Of a stretch of DNA of 64,000 nt, positions 44,087-53,044 are shown piece after piece. Position numbers and translations under genes: made by a program. Below the pieces are notes generated by a model. The model saw only the letters and a list, made by a program, of their open reading frames with translations, was not told where the DNA came from and made no database searches. Source of the stretch: CAZIMM01 sp964540415 (lineage in GTDB: Bacteria; Bacillota; Clostridia; Oscillospirales; Acutalibacteraceae); assembly GCA_964540415.1 (NCBI GenBank), contig CAZIMM010000001.1, forward strand, positions 1 to 64,000, written 5' to 3'. The stretch's first letter is position 1. Each line of letters opens with the position of its first letter.

Positions 44087-45385
44087 ATGAAAATTGCAGT
44101 TGCGGGAGCGGGCTATGTCGGATTGGTGACGGGAGTGTGCCTTGCCTGCTTCGGACACAGCATCACCTGCGTCGACATTGACAGCGGGCGAATCGAGATG
44201 CTCAAAAATTCGCGTTCTCCGATTTACGAGCCGCAGCTCGAGGAGCTTCTTTGCAGGAATGCGGACAGGCTCACCTTCACCTGCGACTTTGCAAGCGCTT
44301 ACCGCGACGCGGAGATTATTTTCATCGGCGTCGGCACGCCCGAAAAGCAGGACGGCTCGGCAAACCTCAGCTTTGTTTACAAGGTTGCCGAACAGATTGC
44401 GCAGAGCGTTGAAAGGGATTGCGTTGTGGTTGTCAAATCCACAGTGCCCATCGGAACAAACGACAAAATCGAGGATTTCATAAGGGCGCGCCTTGCAAAC
44501 CCGGTGAAAATCTATGTTGCGTCAAACCCCGAGTTTCTGGCACAGGGCACGGCGGTGGACGACACCCTGCACGCCTCCCGGATAGTGATAGGCACACACG
44601 ATGAATTTGCACGCACAAAGCTCTGCAATCTATACGAACCGTTCGGCGCGCCCCTGCTTCTCACAAACCGCAGAAGCGCCGAGATGATAAAATACGCGTC
44701 AAACGATTTTCTCGCACTGAAAATTTCATATATCAACGAAATTGCAAATCTCTGCGAAATTGTCGGTGCAAACATTGAAGATGTTTCGCACGGCATGGGG
44801 CTTGACACACGCATCGGCAACAAATTCCTGCGTGCCGGAATCGGTTACGGCGGGAGCTGCTTCCCGAAGGACACCAAGGCGCTCAGCTGGCTTGCGAGCT
44901 TCAACGACTATGAGCTGAAAACCGTCAAGGCCGCAATTGAGGTCAATGAGCAGCAAAAGGTCAGGCTCATCCGCAAGGCTCACGCGGTGCTTGAAAGTTT
45001 TGAGGGGCTGACGGTTGCGGTGCTGGGGCTTGCTTTCAAGCCGAACACGGACGATTTGCGCGAGGCGGCATCGCTGATTAACGTGCCGATACTCCTTGAG
45101 GAGGGCGCGACAGTCAGAGCGTGGGACCCCGCGGCTGCTCCCGCTTTTTCAAAGCGCTTTCCGGAGGTGACATATTGCTCCGCCCCCTCCGACGCTCTGA
45201 AGGGAGCCGACCTGTGCATGATTTTCACAGAGTGGCAGGCAGTTCTCACACTCACCCCCGCCGACTTTGAAAAACAGATGAACAGACCGCTTGTGTTTGA
45301 CGGACGCAACTGCTTCCCCAAAGAAGCTTTTGCCGGCACAAAAGTTGAATACTACAGCATCGGGCGGCCCGACACCGACGATTGA
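44087..45385 (+). CDS. ugd: UDP-glucose 6-dehydrogenase
   Basis: The 432-residue NAD enzyme oxidises UDP-glucose to UDP-glucuronate for wall or capsule polysaccharides. It has the Rossmann motif GAGYVGLVTGVCLACFGH, IFIGVGTPEKQDGSANLS, STVPIGTN, SNPEFLAQGTAVDDTLHASR, catalytic Cys258 in GYGGSCFPKD, and the C-terminal NTDDLREAASL. A GDP-mannose or UDP-ManNAc dehydrogenase role is less likely given the signature but not excluded. GGAGGGAAAGC precedes ATG. It is followed at 39 bases by the FHA gene. Confidence 0.92.
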   Translation: MKIAVAGAGYVGLVTGVCLACFGHSITCVDIDSGRIEMLKNSRSPIYEPQLEELLCRNADRLTFTCDFASAYRDAEIIFIGVGTPEKQDGSANLSFVYKVAEQIAQSVERDCVVVVKSTVPIGTNDKIEDFIRARLANPVKIYVASNPEFLAQGTAVDDTLHASRIVIGTHDEFARTKLCNLYEPFGAPLLLTNRRSAEMIKYASNDFLALKISYINEIANLCEIVGANIEDVSHGMGLDTRIGNKFLRAGIGYGGSCFPKDTKALSWLASFNDYELKTVKAAIEVNEQQKVRLIRKAHAVLESFEGLTVAVLGLAFKPNTDDLREAASLINVPILLEEGATVRAWDPAAAPAFSKRFPEVTYCSAPSDALKGADLCMIFTEWQAVLTLTPADFEKQMNRPLVFDGRNCFPKEAFAGTKVEYYSIGRPDTDD

Positions 45386-45424
45386 CAGCAAAAGCCCACA
45401 CCTTTTTGACAAGGAACAACCGAT

Positions 45425-46147
45425 ATGCTGGACAAAATTCTCGACATCGGAATATCAATGAGCCGTTATCTCACGGCGGCGCTGGTGCTTGTTATCATCG
45501 GCGGCTGCCTGTATTCCCTTTTGGGCAGAAGGTATTCTCACAAGTGCACCGCCTTCCTCGTTCCCCCGGAGGGCGGAAAGGAAAGGCTCGGTCTGCAAAG
45601 GTGGGAGAATTCTGTCGGGCGTGCGCCGTCATGCGACATCACTGTTCCCGTCGGCACGGTCTCGCGCTTTCACGCCGTTGTTGCAAAGCACGGCAAAAGC
45701 TGGACGGTTGTTGACACTTACTCCAAAACAGGCACTTTCGTGAACAACGTTAAGATTGACAAACGCACCGTTCTCGGCGACGGAGACACCGTGGCGTTCG
45801 GAACCGCCGTGTTCAAATTCGTGCTCGACGACGAGGAGAGAGAGAGAACATATATCCCCGCCCTCATTGACGAGGCGGAAGAGAAGGCGTTTTGCCTGCA
45901 ATGCGGACAGGCAGTTATCGGCAGGGGGGACGACTGTGACATTCAGCTTCCCTATTCCGCCGTTTCACGCACCCACGCAAGGGTTTTTTGCGAAAACGAC
46001 GAATGGTACATTGAAGACCTCAACTCGAGCGTAGGCACAACAGTCAACGCGAAAAAAATCAGCACAAAACGCCGGCTGACCGACGGCTGCGTCATCGGTA
46101 TCGGCGGCATCATCCTCGTCTTTGAGGCGAAATATAAAGAAGTTTAA
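45425..46147 (+). CDS. Membrane-anchored protein with two FHA domains
   Basis: The 240-residue protein has one membrane helix (about 14-34), then two forkhead-associated domains (about 60-130 and 160-235). These have the FHA hallmarks VGRAPSCDITVP with SRFHA, and IGRGDDCDIQLP with SRTHA. FHA domains bind phosphothreonine, so it should read Ser/Thr-kinase signalling at the membrane. The next genes encode RodA/FtsW and a transpeptidase, a grouping seen in actinobacteria as FhaB-RodA-PbpA. It probably tunes peptidoglycan synthesis. Confidence 0.9.
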   Translation: MLDKILDIGISMSRYLTAALVLVIIGGCLYSLLGRRYSHKCTAFLVPPEGGKERLGLQRWENSVGRAPSCDITVPVGTVSRFHAVVAKHGKSWTVVDTYSKTGTFVNNVKIDKRTVLGDGDTVAFGTAVFKFVLDDEERERTYIPALIDEAEEKAFCLQCGQAVIGRGDDCDIQLPYSAVSRTHARVFCENDEWYIEDLNSSVGTTVNAKKISTKRRLTDGCVIGIGGIILVFEAKYKEV

Positions 46148-46159
46148 GGAGGGAGACGT

Positions 46160-47404
46160 ATGGCAAGGGCATCGCGCCGCTTCAATTGGGTGGCAATGCT
46201 TCTTTTTGCAACTGCTTTTCAGCTGCTGTCAATGCTCGCCGTCGTCTTTCCGGACGACAAGCTTGACGAAGATCTCGTCATCGTCTGCGGCTGCTTCATC
46301 GGCGTTGAGTGGCTGTATTTTCTGTTTGCACGCACAATCGCAAACCAGCAGTCAACCCAGATTGAGCTGATTGCATTTCTGCTTTCGGGCATCGGGCTGA
46401 CCACGGTTATGAGCGTCTATCCCGACTATGCGCTCAAGCAGTTTTTCGCCATACTCCTGGGTCTTGCGGTGTTCATCTCCCTTTTGCTGATTCTCAGAAG
46501 CACCGACCTCACCATGGCTCTCCGCTGGCCGGTCGCCGTGGGCGCAGTCGGTCTGCTGGGAGTGAATCTGGTGCTCGCGGAGGCGGTTAACGGAGCGCTC
46601 AACTGGATAGATATGGGTCTGTTTTCCTTCCAGCCGTCGGAGCTGGTCAAGGTTGCGTTCATCTTTGTCGGCGCTTCAACGCTCGAAAAGCTTCAGTCAA
46701 CACGAAGCCTGACAAAATATCTGATATTTTCCATGGGCTGTGTCGGCGCACTGTTCCTTATGCGCGATTTCGGCGCGGCGCTGATTTTCTTTGCAACCTT
46801 TGTGGTCATCGCCTTCATGCGTTCGGGTGATGTGCGGACAATATTCCTTGTTTGCGCAATAGCCCTGCTGGGTGCAATCCTCATCATCATCTTCAAGCCG
46901 CACGTTGCAAGCCGTTTTGAGGCCTACCGTCACATCTGGGAGGACTACAACGGCAAGGGCTTCCAGCAGACGCGCGTGCTGATTTATTCCGCAAGCGGAG
47001 GGCTGTTCGGGCTGGGACTCGGCAACGGCAAGCTGCGCGGAGTTTACGCCGCAACAACAGACCTTGTGTTCGGCGTGCTGTGCGAGGAATGGGGAATGCT
47101 CGCTGCGTTCGCCATCATCATCTGCTTTGCGTTCATCGCGGTTTATGCCCTGAGGTGCGCGCGCAATGCAAGGTCAACATATTATTCGATTGCCGCGGTT
47201 TCCGCCGCGGCTATGATACTCGTCCAGCTGAGCCTCAACGTGTTCGGAATCACCGACCTGCTGCCGCTCACGGGAGTGACCCTTCCGTTCATCAGCAGGG
47301 GCGGCACAAGCATGATTTGCTCCTGGGCGCTGCTCGCCTTCATCAAGAGCGCCGACCTGAACACATATCCCAAGCTCAAAAAGGAGGCGGAGCTGAGCCA
47401 ATGA
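46160..47404 (+). CDS. RodA/FtsW/SpoVE-family peptidoglycan glycosyltransferase
   Basis: The 414-residue SEDS polytopic protein has about ten helices. Motifs: GALNWIDMGLFSFQPSELVKV (with the catalytic-region Asp/Glu context), DFGAALIFFATF, GLFGLGLGNGKL, EEWGMLAAF, TGVTLPFISRGGTSM. It polymerises lipid II together with its cognate class B PBP, encoded in ATGA overlap downstream. An extended N-terminal hydrophobic region precedes the core. The choice between elongation (RodA) and division or spore (FtsW/SpoVE) is not settled by sequence alone. Confidence 0.93.
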   Translation: MARASRRFNWVAMLLFATAFQLLSMLAVVFPDDKLDEDLVIVCGCFIGVEWLYFLFARTIANQQSTQIELIAFLLSGIGLTTVMSVYPDYALKQFFAILLGLAVFISLLLILRSTDLTMALRWPVAVGAVGLLGVNLVLAEAVNGALNWIDMGLFSFQPSELVKVAFIFVGASTLEKLQSTRSLTKYLIFSMGCVGALFLMRDFGAALIFFATFVVIAFMRSGDVRTIFLVCAIALLGAILIIIFKPHVASRFEAYRHIWEDYNGKGFQQTRVLIYSASGGLFGLGLGNGKLRGVYAATTDLVFGVLCEEWGMLAAFAIIICFAFIAVYALRCARNARSTYYSIAAVSAAAMILVQLSLNVFGITDLLPLTGVTLPFISRGGTSMICSWALLAFIKSADLNTYPKLKKEAELSQ

Positions 47405-48786
47405 ACAGCACTTACCGCAGAGCCTGGATACTCCTCATTTTCATCATCGCTTTCCTTGCCGGAACGGTGCTCCTCATGGCGGATTTCTTCCTGAACGCCG
47501 ACAAATGGGTTTCCCACACCGCGAACAGCCATATTCACACGAACAGTCAGGTTGAAAACGCCGGTTCTATTTACGACTCTCGCGGCAGAGTCCTTGTTGA
47601 AAGCCAAAACGGCAAGCGCGTTTACGCCGCAGAACGTTCGGTGCGCCGTGCTACGCTTCACGTTCTGGGCGACCCGCTGGGATACATCGCAACGGGAGTG
47701 CAGAATGTCTACAAATCCGAGCTGACGGGCTACAATTTTGTCAACGGCCTTTACACCCTGAAAAGAGAGGGCAAGGGTAACAGCCTTTACCTCACTCTCG
47801 ATTCCGGTGTCTGCGCCGCGGCGTATGACGCACTCAACGGCCGCAAGGGCTGCGTTTCGGTTTACAACTACAAAACCGGGGAAATTGTCTGCATGGTTTC
47901 AACCCCGACCTATGACCCGACAAACAAGCCGTCCGACATCAACACCGACACCTCCGGCAAATATGAGGGCATTTACATCAACCGTTTTTACGGCGGAGTG
48001 TTCGCTCCGGGCTCGACGTTCAAAGTAATCGTCTCCGCCTGCGCAATCGAGAACATTCCTGACCTCTACACAAGGGAGTTCACCTGCACCGGCAGCTATA
48101 ACACCGGCGAGGGCGTTGTTGTGTGCAACAACAAGCACGGCAAGCTGACCTTCCGCGAGGCGCTCGCAAAAAGCTGCAACAGCGTTTTTGCTCAGCTCGG
48201 CTGCGAACTGGGCGCCGAAAAGCTCTCTGCAACGGCAAAGGCAGCCGGGTTCGGCGACAGGCTGAGCGTCGGCGAAGTCAAAACCGCCGCAAGCACTTTT
48301 AACGTTGATTCCGTGACAAAAGGAGAGCTGGGCTGGGCTTCAATCGGGCAATACACCGTGCTTGCCAACCCGTGCCATATGCTCACCGTGATGGGCGCGA
48401 TAGCCTCGGGCGGTCAGGCGGCGGAGCCGTATGTGCTCAGCAGCATCGTAACGCCCTCCGGCACCACGATATCCCGCACCCGGACGCATTCGGTCGACAA
48501 GCGCTATTTCAGCGAGACTACGGCGGCGGCGCTCAAGGATTTGATGCGCTCCAACGTTTCGACATATTACGGTGACGGCCGCTTCGGCGACATGAAGCTC
48601 TGCGCGAAGACGGGCACAGCCGAGGTTGACGGTGAAAAGCCGCACGCATGGTTCATCGGTTTTTCCTCAAACACCGCCTTCCCCTATGCCTTCGTTGTTG
48701 TTGTTCAGAACGGCGGCAGCGGCTCCGAGGTCGCAATACCCGTGGCGGCAAAGGTTCTCAACACACTGTGGGACGCGGATTTTTAA
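47401..48786 (+). CDS. Penicillin-binding protein, transpeptidase (class B-like, PbpA type)
   Basis: The 461-residue protein has an N-terminal membrane anchor (about 9-32), a short pedestal region (IYDSRGRVL), and the transpeptidase domain: SxxK at Ser205-Lys208 (PGSTFK), SxN at Ser258-Asn260 (SCN), KTG at 403-405. It crosslinks the glycan made by the RodA-like partner. Its start codon overlaps the stop of that gene. The small pedestal matches PbpA-type PBPs encoded beside FHA and RodA genes. Confidence 0.94.
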   Translation: MNSTYRRAWILLIFIIAFLAGTVLLMADFFLNADKWVSHTANSHIHTNSQVENAGSIYDSRGRVLVESQNGKRVYAAERSVRRATLHVLGDPLGYIATGVQNVYKSELTGYNFVNGLYTLKREGKGNSLYLTLDSGVCAAAYDALNGRKGCVSVYNYKTGEIVCMVSTPTYDPTNKPSDINTDTSGKYEGIYINRFYGGVFAPGSTFKVIVSACAIENIPDLYTREFTCTGSYNTGEGVVVCNNKHGKLTFREALAKSCNSVFAQLGCELGAEKLSATAKAAGFGDRLSVGEVKTAASTFNVDSVTKGELGWASIGQYTVLANPCHMLTVMGAIASGGQAAEPYVLSSIVTPSGTTISRTRTHSVDKRYFSETTAAALKDLMRSNVSTYYGDGRFGDMKLCAKTGTAEVDGEKPHAWFIGFSSNTAFPYAFVVVVQNGGSGSEVAIPVAAKVLNTLWDADF

Positions 48787-48809
48787 CTCATTTTGAAAGG
48801 AGATATAAC

Positions 48810-49775
48810 ATGAAGTTTGACGTACAAAAAGAATTTGTTTTCAACGAGAATCCTCAGGCGCCGTCCTGCCACGCCTCAACCGTTGCACTCACAAAAGACG
48901 GAAATGTCTGCTGTGCCTGGTTCGGCGGAGCTGAGGAGGGCAAAACCGATGTTGACATCTGGACCTCCGTTCGCACCAAAAAGGGCTGGAGCGCTCCCTC
49001 GCGCATTTCTGCGGACGCAGACCTGCCGCACTGGAATCCCGTGCTTTATCACCGCCCGGACGGTATGCTTTGCCTTTTTTTCAAGGTGGGCATGAAAATC
49101 GCGTACTGGAAAACATACTTTTCCCTTTCGCAGGACGGCTTGAGCTGGAGCACACCCTCAGAGCTTGTGCCCGGGGACACCTCCGGCGGCAGAGGACCCG
49201 TGAAAAACAAACTGCTCCAAATGCGCGACGGAAGACTGCTTGCCCCCGCCTCGTCCGAGCAGAACAGCGATTGGCGCGTGTTCATTGACATTTCCGACAA
49301 CGGCGGCGACACCTGGCGCAGGACGGAATTCATTGACCGCCCGGAGCGCTACGGCAAAGCAGTCCGCATGATTCAGCCCACCCTCTGGGAGGATTCGGAC
49401 GGTGCCGTTCACGCTCTCATGCGCACAAACAGCGGCTTTGTTTTCAGGTCTGACTCCTTTGACCGCGGCGAAAGCTGGTGCAAGGCATACAAAACACCGC
49501 TTTACAACAACAACAGCGGAATTGACGTTGCAAGGCTTCCCGACGGCAGGCTTTTCCTCATCTCAAACCCCGTGCGCACAAACTGGGGCGAGCGCAGTCC
49601 GCTGACGGTTGCAATGTCCGTCAATAACGGCGGAAGCTGGGATATGGGCGTTGTGCTTGAGAGCGAAAAGGGCGAGTTTTCCTACCCCGCAATCGTCGCT
49701 GCCGGTGAAAACGAGCTGATAATCAGCTACACATGGAAGAGGAAACGGATTGCTTTTGCAAAAATCAAGGTGTGA
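48810..49775 (+). CDS. Sialidase-superfamily (BNR_2-like) protein
   Basis: The 321-residue cytosolic beta-propeller has FGGAEEGKTDVDIWTSVR, SQDGLSWSTPSEL, SDNGGDTWRRT and GIDVARLPDGRLFLISNP. It resembles the BNR_2 group of sialidase-like proteins annotated as exo-alpha-sialidase, many of which act on other glycans. It is not closely similar to the BNR protein at 35211. AAAGGAGATATAAC precedes ATG. It lies 23 bases after the PBP gene and may be on the same transcript, though a cell-wall role is not evident. Confidence 0.8.
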   Translation: MKFDVQKEFVFNENPQAPSCHASTVALTKDGNVCCAWFGGAEEGKTDVDIWTSVRTKKGWSAPSRISADADLPHWNPVLYHRPDGMLCLFFKVGMKIAYWKTYFSLSQDGLSWSTPSELVPGDTSGGRGPVKNKLLQMRDGRLLAPASSEQNSDWRVFIDISDNGGDTWRRTEFIDRPERYGKAVRMIQPTLWEDSDGAVHALMRTNSGFVFRSDSFDRGESWCKAYKTPLYNNNSGIDVARLPDGRLFLISNPVRTNWGERSPLTVAMSVNNGGSWDMGVVLESEKGEFSYPAIVAAGENELIISYTWKRKRIAFAKIKV

Positions 49776-49797
49776 ATCCGAAACGGTTACATTTTTA

Positions 49798-49827
49798 TTG
49801 ACATTTCGGTGTATATTATTGTATAAT
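49798..49827 (+). promoter_or_regulatory. Predicted promoter of the FIVAR-repeat gene
   Basis: TTGACA, 18 bases and TATAAT, 62 bases before the start codon. Confidence 0.6.
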
Positions 49828-49889
49828 CAAATTAGCTGTCGGACACGAAATTTTTTCTGTTTATGCTTCTTAAGAAAGGGTGCGATGAA

Positions 49890-52310
49890 ATGAAGAAAAC
49901 CATTCGCCGGATGCTTGTGTTTGTTCTCTGCCTTGCAATCGTTGCCGGGACCGGCATTACCGGCGCGTTTTCTGTCGCAGGTTTCAGCCTGAGGCTCGAC
50001 GCTGTGAAGGCATATCCCGGTGAAATCGCCGAATATGACCTGCTGGCGGACTCCGATGTCGGCATTTCCGCATTCGATATGACAATAACCTACGACGCTT
50101 CAAAGCTCACCCTGCTGGAGGCAAAACCCGCCGGGGCGCTTGCTCAATTCATCGCGGACTGCTCCGCTGCAAGCATCATCGGTTTGTATGCAATCAATAC
50201 GGACATTGCCGGAAAAATTTCCGTGTCCTTTGCATATGACGCTCAATTCAATGCCTCCGGTTCATTTTTCTCACTCAAGTTTTATGCTTCCGGAACACCG
50301 GGCGTTGCCGCAGTGGCGGTGGATACGACTGTGAGCGGATTTTACGACATTGACAGCGACCCTGTCCTTTTGAATGTTCTCTCGGACGACGCATCCTATT
50401 ATGAGGATGAAATCGCCGTCGGAAGCCCAGGCAGCCTCACCGCGCTCAGCGGAGAAACTCCTGCGGACTACACTGCTCTCAATGCCGCCGCGGCGCTTAT
50501 CCCTGCGGATATGACGGTTTATACAAACGCATCGGCAGGGCAGGTCAGCTCTGTGCAAAGCCTTATTGTGCCGAACCTCGGAAGAAGCCGCCAGGGCGTC
50601 ATCGATTCCTGGACCTCTCAGCTGCTCGCCGCAGTTGACGCTCTTGAATACAAAACGGCGGATTATTCCCGCGTCACCGCCGCCGTCAACGCGGTGCCGG
50701 ATGATATGTCCGGCTATAACGCTTCCGGCGTTGCAGCCGTCAACGCCGCGCTCAATTCGATTGTTTACGGCCTTGACATCCGCTCGCAGGCGGCTGTCAC
50801 AAATTACGCAATTGTGCTTGAAGCTGCAACTGCAGCTTTGACGGTGCAGACATCGCAGGCCGATTATTCCGGCGTTGCCGCTGCAATCGGCACTGTTCCC
50901 GAAGACCTTTCGAATTTCACCCCGCAGAGCATCGGCGCACTGAACGCCGCAATCACGGCCATCCACTGGGGTCTTCCCGCAGAACAGCAGACAACCGTGA
51001 ACGGTTACGCCGCCGCTGTTTCGGCAGCCGTGTCCGGGCTTGCCCTGCTTGACGCGGACTATTCCGCAGTCAATGTTCAGCTTGCACGCGTGCCTGCAAA
51101 TCTTTCCGATTTTTCAAACTCGCAGGCTGTCAGCACAGCAGTTTCGGCTGTTGTTGCCGGCAAAAAAATCGACGAGCAGGAGCTTGTTGACGGCTATGCT
51201 CTCGCGTTGAAAAACGCCGTAGACGCTTTGACTCTCAAGTCTGCTGATTACTCCGCCGTGACGAACGCCCTCTCCTCCGTCCCCTCAGTGCTTTCAAACT
51301 ATCTGCCGGACGGTGTGTCCGCCCTCAACAGTGCGATTTCCGCCGTTGTTTACGGCCTGGACATCACAAAGCAGGCGCAGGTGAATCTCAGCGCAGCCGC
51401 AGTTGTCCGCGCGGTTTCCGCTCTCGTGTTGAAGGGTGCAGACTATTCTGCGGTGAACGCCGCGGCAGCTTCAGTTCCGTCCGCCCTCGGTAATTACACC
51501 GAAAGCGGCGTTGCGGCAGTGCTCGCCGCCGTCAGAGCCGTAGATTATACCAAGAAAATCACTCAGCAGTCCGAGGTTGACGAATATGCGCTGAATATTT
51601 CGTCCGCCGTGTCCGCACTTGTGCTCAAGCGCGCGGATTACACCGCAGTCAACCTTGCTCTTTCGCTGGTTCCCGCAGATTTGTCCTCCTATTCGCTGGT
51701 GAGCGCGGATGCTCTGCGTGCCGCGGTCGCGGCGGTTGTTCCGGATTTGGATATCACCGAGCAGGCGCGCGTCAACGGCTTTTCCGAAGCTATCATTGCG
51801 GCAATCAACGCTTTGACCTACGGCACAGCCGATTACTCCGCTGTTGACTCCGCACTTTCACGCATACCCGCCGATTCTTCGCTTTACACCTCCGCGAGCT
51901 ACTCCGCCGTAACAAGGGCGAGGGACGCTGTTATCAGAGGCCTCAACGCGGACAGACAGGCGGAGGTTGACGCAATGGCTGCCGTTATCAACGCGGCGGT
52001 GGACGCTCTTGCCTATGCGGACGCGGACTATTCGCGCGTCAACGCCGCAATTGCAAGAAAGCCGAGCAACTTCAAAATGCTTTTCTATTCGAGTGCGAGC
52101 AAGCAGAAGCTGAACAACGCGATAAACGCAGTCAACTGGAATCTCAAAAAGAACAACCAGGCGATGGTTAACAAATACGCCGACGACATCAACGCGGCGG
52201 TTGACGGGCTGACAAACTGGTTTGTCGCCCTGTTCAAAGGGAACAACTCGTTCAACTCAAGTCCGTTAACGGGGCTGTTCTTCTTCGCGGTTCAGGCAAT
52301 CGCGGGCTGA
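49890..52310 (+). CDS. Secreted protein with cohesin-like domain and nine FIVAR-like repeats
   Basis: The 806-residue protein has a signal peptide (about 1-28). Residues about 30-170 resemble a cohesin/carbohydrate-binding beta-sandwich (VKAYPGEIAEYDLLADSD, FDMTITYDASKLTLLEA). From about 190 to the end stand nine tandem repeats of 63-66 residues, each starting ADYS, with VPxDLSxY, a helix, then an INAAVDAL-type end. These are predicted three-helix FIVAR-like modules that make a long stalk. The C-terminus is short and hydrophobic with no LPXTG, so anchoring is unclear. It is probably a surface adhesin or scaffold. ATG 49890 follows AAAGGGTGCGATGAA. Confidence 0.8.
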   Translation: MKKTIRRMLVFVLCLAIVAGTGITGAFSVAGFSLRLDAVKAYPGEIAEYDLLADSDVGISAFDMTITYDASKLTLLEAKPAGALAQFIADCSAASIIGLYAINTDIAGKISVSFAYDAQFNASGSFFSLKFYASGTPGVAAVAVDTTVSGFYDIDSDPVLLNVLSDDASYYEDEIAVGSPGSLTALSGETPADYTALNAAAALIPADMTVYTNASAGQVSSVQSLIVPNLGRSRQGVIDSWTSQLLAAVDALEYKTADYSRVTAAVNAVPDDMSGYNASGVAAVNAALNSIVYGLDIRSQAAVTNYAIVLEAATAALTVQTSQADYSGVAAAIGTVPEDLSNFTPQSIGALNAAITAIHWGLPAEQQTTVNGYAAAVSAAVSGLALLDADYSAVNVQLARVPANLSDFSNSQAVSTAVSAVVAGKKIDEQELVDGYALALKNAVDALTLKSADYSAVTNALSSVPSVLSNYLPDGVSALNSAISAVVYGLDITKQAQVNLSAAAVVRAVSALVLKGADYSAVNAAAASVPSALGNYTESGVAAVLAAVRAVDYTKKITQQSEVDEYALNISSAVSALVLKRADYTAVNLALSLVPADLSSYSLVSADALRAAVAAVVPDLDITEQARVNGFSEAIIAAINALTYGTADYSAVDSALSRIPADSSLYTSASYSAVTRARDAVIRGLNADRQAEVDAMAAVINAAVDALAYADADYSRVNAAIARKPSNFKMLFYSSASKQKLNNAINAVNWNLKKNNQAMVNKYADDINAAVDGLTNWFVALFKGNNSFNSSPLTGLFFFAVQAIAG
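50459..52225 (+). repeat. Nine in-frame tandem repeats of about 190-200 bases
   Basis: Each unit encodes ADYSxVxxAxxxVPxDLSxY and a helical remainder. Units diverge at DNA level, so this is an old protein repeat rather than a recent slippage array. Confidence 0.8.
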
Positions 52311-52398
52311 GCAGGCTTTCCCCGGGCATAACAAAACACGGCACAGCATTAGGCATCACTGCCTTGACTGCGCCGTTTTTGCTTTTGTTTTGCCGGTT

Positions 52399-52614
52399 TT
52401 ATATATCACGCCGGAAGTATTGTGTTGCCAGTGCCGCCACACCGAAAACCGCGGCGCACTGCCTCGCCGAAAGCAGCATTGCCTGTGACACCTCGGAGAG
52501 TATGTAATAATCTCCGGTGCGTCCCGCGCAAAGAGCAAGGACGGCGGCGAGCGTTATCAATCCCACAACTGCCCACGCGCCGAGCTTCACAACAACCTTT
52601 GTACACTCACTCAT
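52399..52614 (-). CDS. Small membrane protein, unknown function
   Basis: The 71-residue protein has one clear membrane helix (AWAVVGLITLAAVLALCAG) and a possible second weaker one (MLLSARQCAAVFGVAALA). GGAGGG with ATTCAC spacing precedes ATG, a better ribosome site than most genes here. No family is recognised. It is transcribed away from the DRTGG gene. Confidence 0.65.
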   Translation of the reverse strand: MSECTKVVVKLGAWAVVGLITLAAVLALCAGRTGDYYILSEVSQAMLLSARQCAAVFGVAALATQYFRRDI

Positions 52615-52714
52615 GTGAATCCCTCCGAATAGATTTTACTATAAAACACACTGTTCGGGCAAGAGGTAATACTTACCTGTAATATTCTGACTTTCTTATG
52701 GGAAAGGGGTCTTT

Positions 52715-53044
52715 TTGTTGACAGTCAAAGAGCTTGCCGAGGCACTCGGGGCAGAGGTGCTCTGCGAAGGCGATATAGCAAAAGAAGTCACCGGCGGTTA
52801 CTGCGGTGACCTGCTGAGCTGGGTCATGTCCCGCGCAAGAGCGGGCGACTGCTGGTTCACGGTTATGGGCAACGTCAACAGCATCGGCGTTGCAGTGCTT
52901 GCGGACGTTGCGTGCATTGTGCTCACGGATTCGGCGTCTCTTGACGGAGAAGCGCTTTTGCGGGCGAAGGAAAACGGTGTCTGCATTCTTTCAACCGCAA
53001 TGAATTCCTACAAAGCGGGCACCGTCCTCTCAAAGCTGCTTTGA
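52715..53044 (+). CDS. DRTGG-domain protein
   Basis: The 109-residue protein matches the small DRTGG domain (VKELAEALGAEVLCEGDIAK, GGYCGDLLSWVMSRARAGDC, ENGVCILSTAMNSYKAG). This domain, named from HPr-kinase-associated proteins, has an unclear ligand-sensing role. Stand-alone copies occur in Clostridia next to PHP phosphoesterase and HATPase/ferredoxin genes. Start is TTG 52715 or 52718 after GGAAAGGGG. Its stop overlaps the start of the PHP gene. Confidence 0.82.
   Translation: MLTVKELAEALGAEVLCEGDIAKEVTGGYCGDLLSWVMSRARAGDCWFTVMGNVNSIGVAVLADVACIVLTDSASLDGEALLRAKENGVCILSTAMNSYKAGTVLSKLL

Noticed and set aside
47080..47400. Extended N-terminus of the PBP frame
   Set aside because: It overlaps the RodA/FtsW gene in another frame; ATG 47401 sits at the ATGA overlap and begins the membrane anchor.
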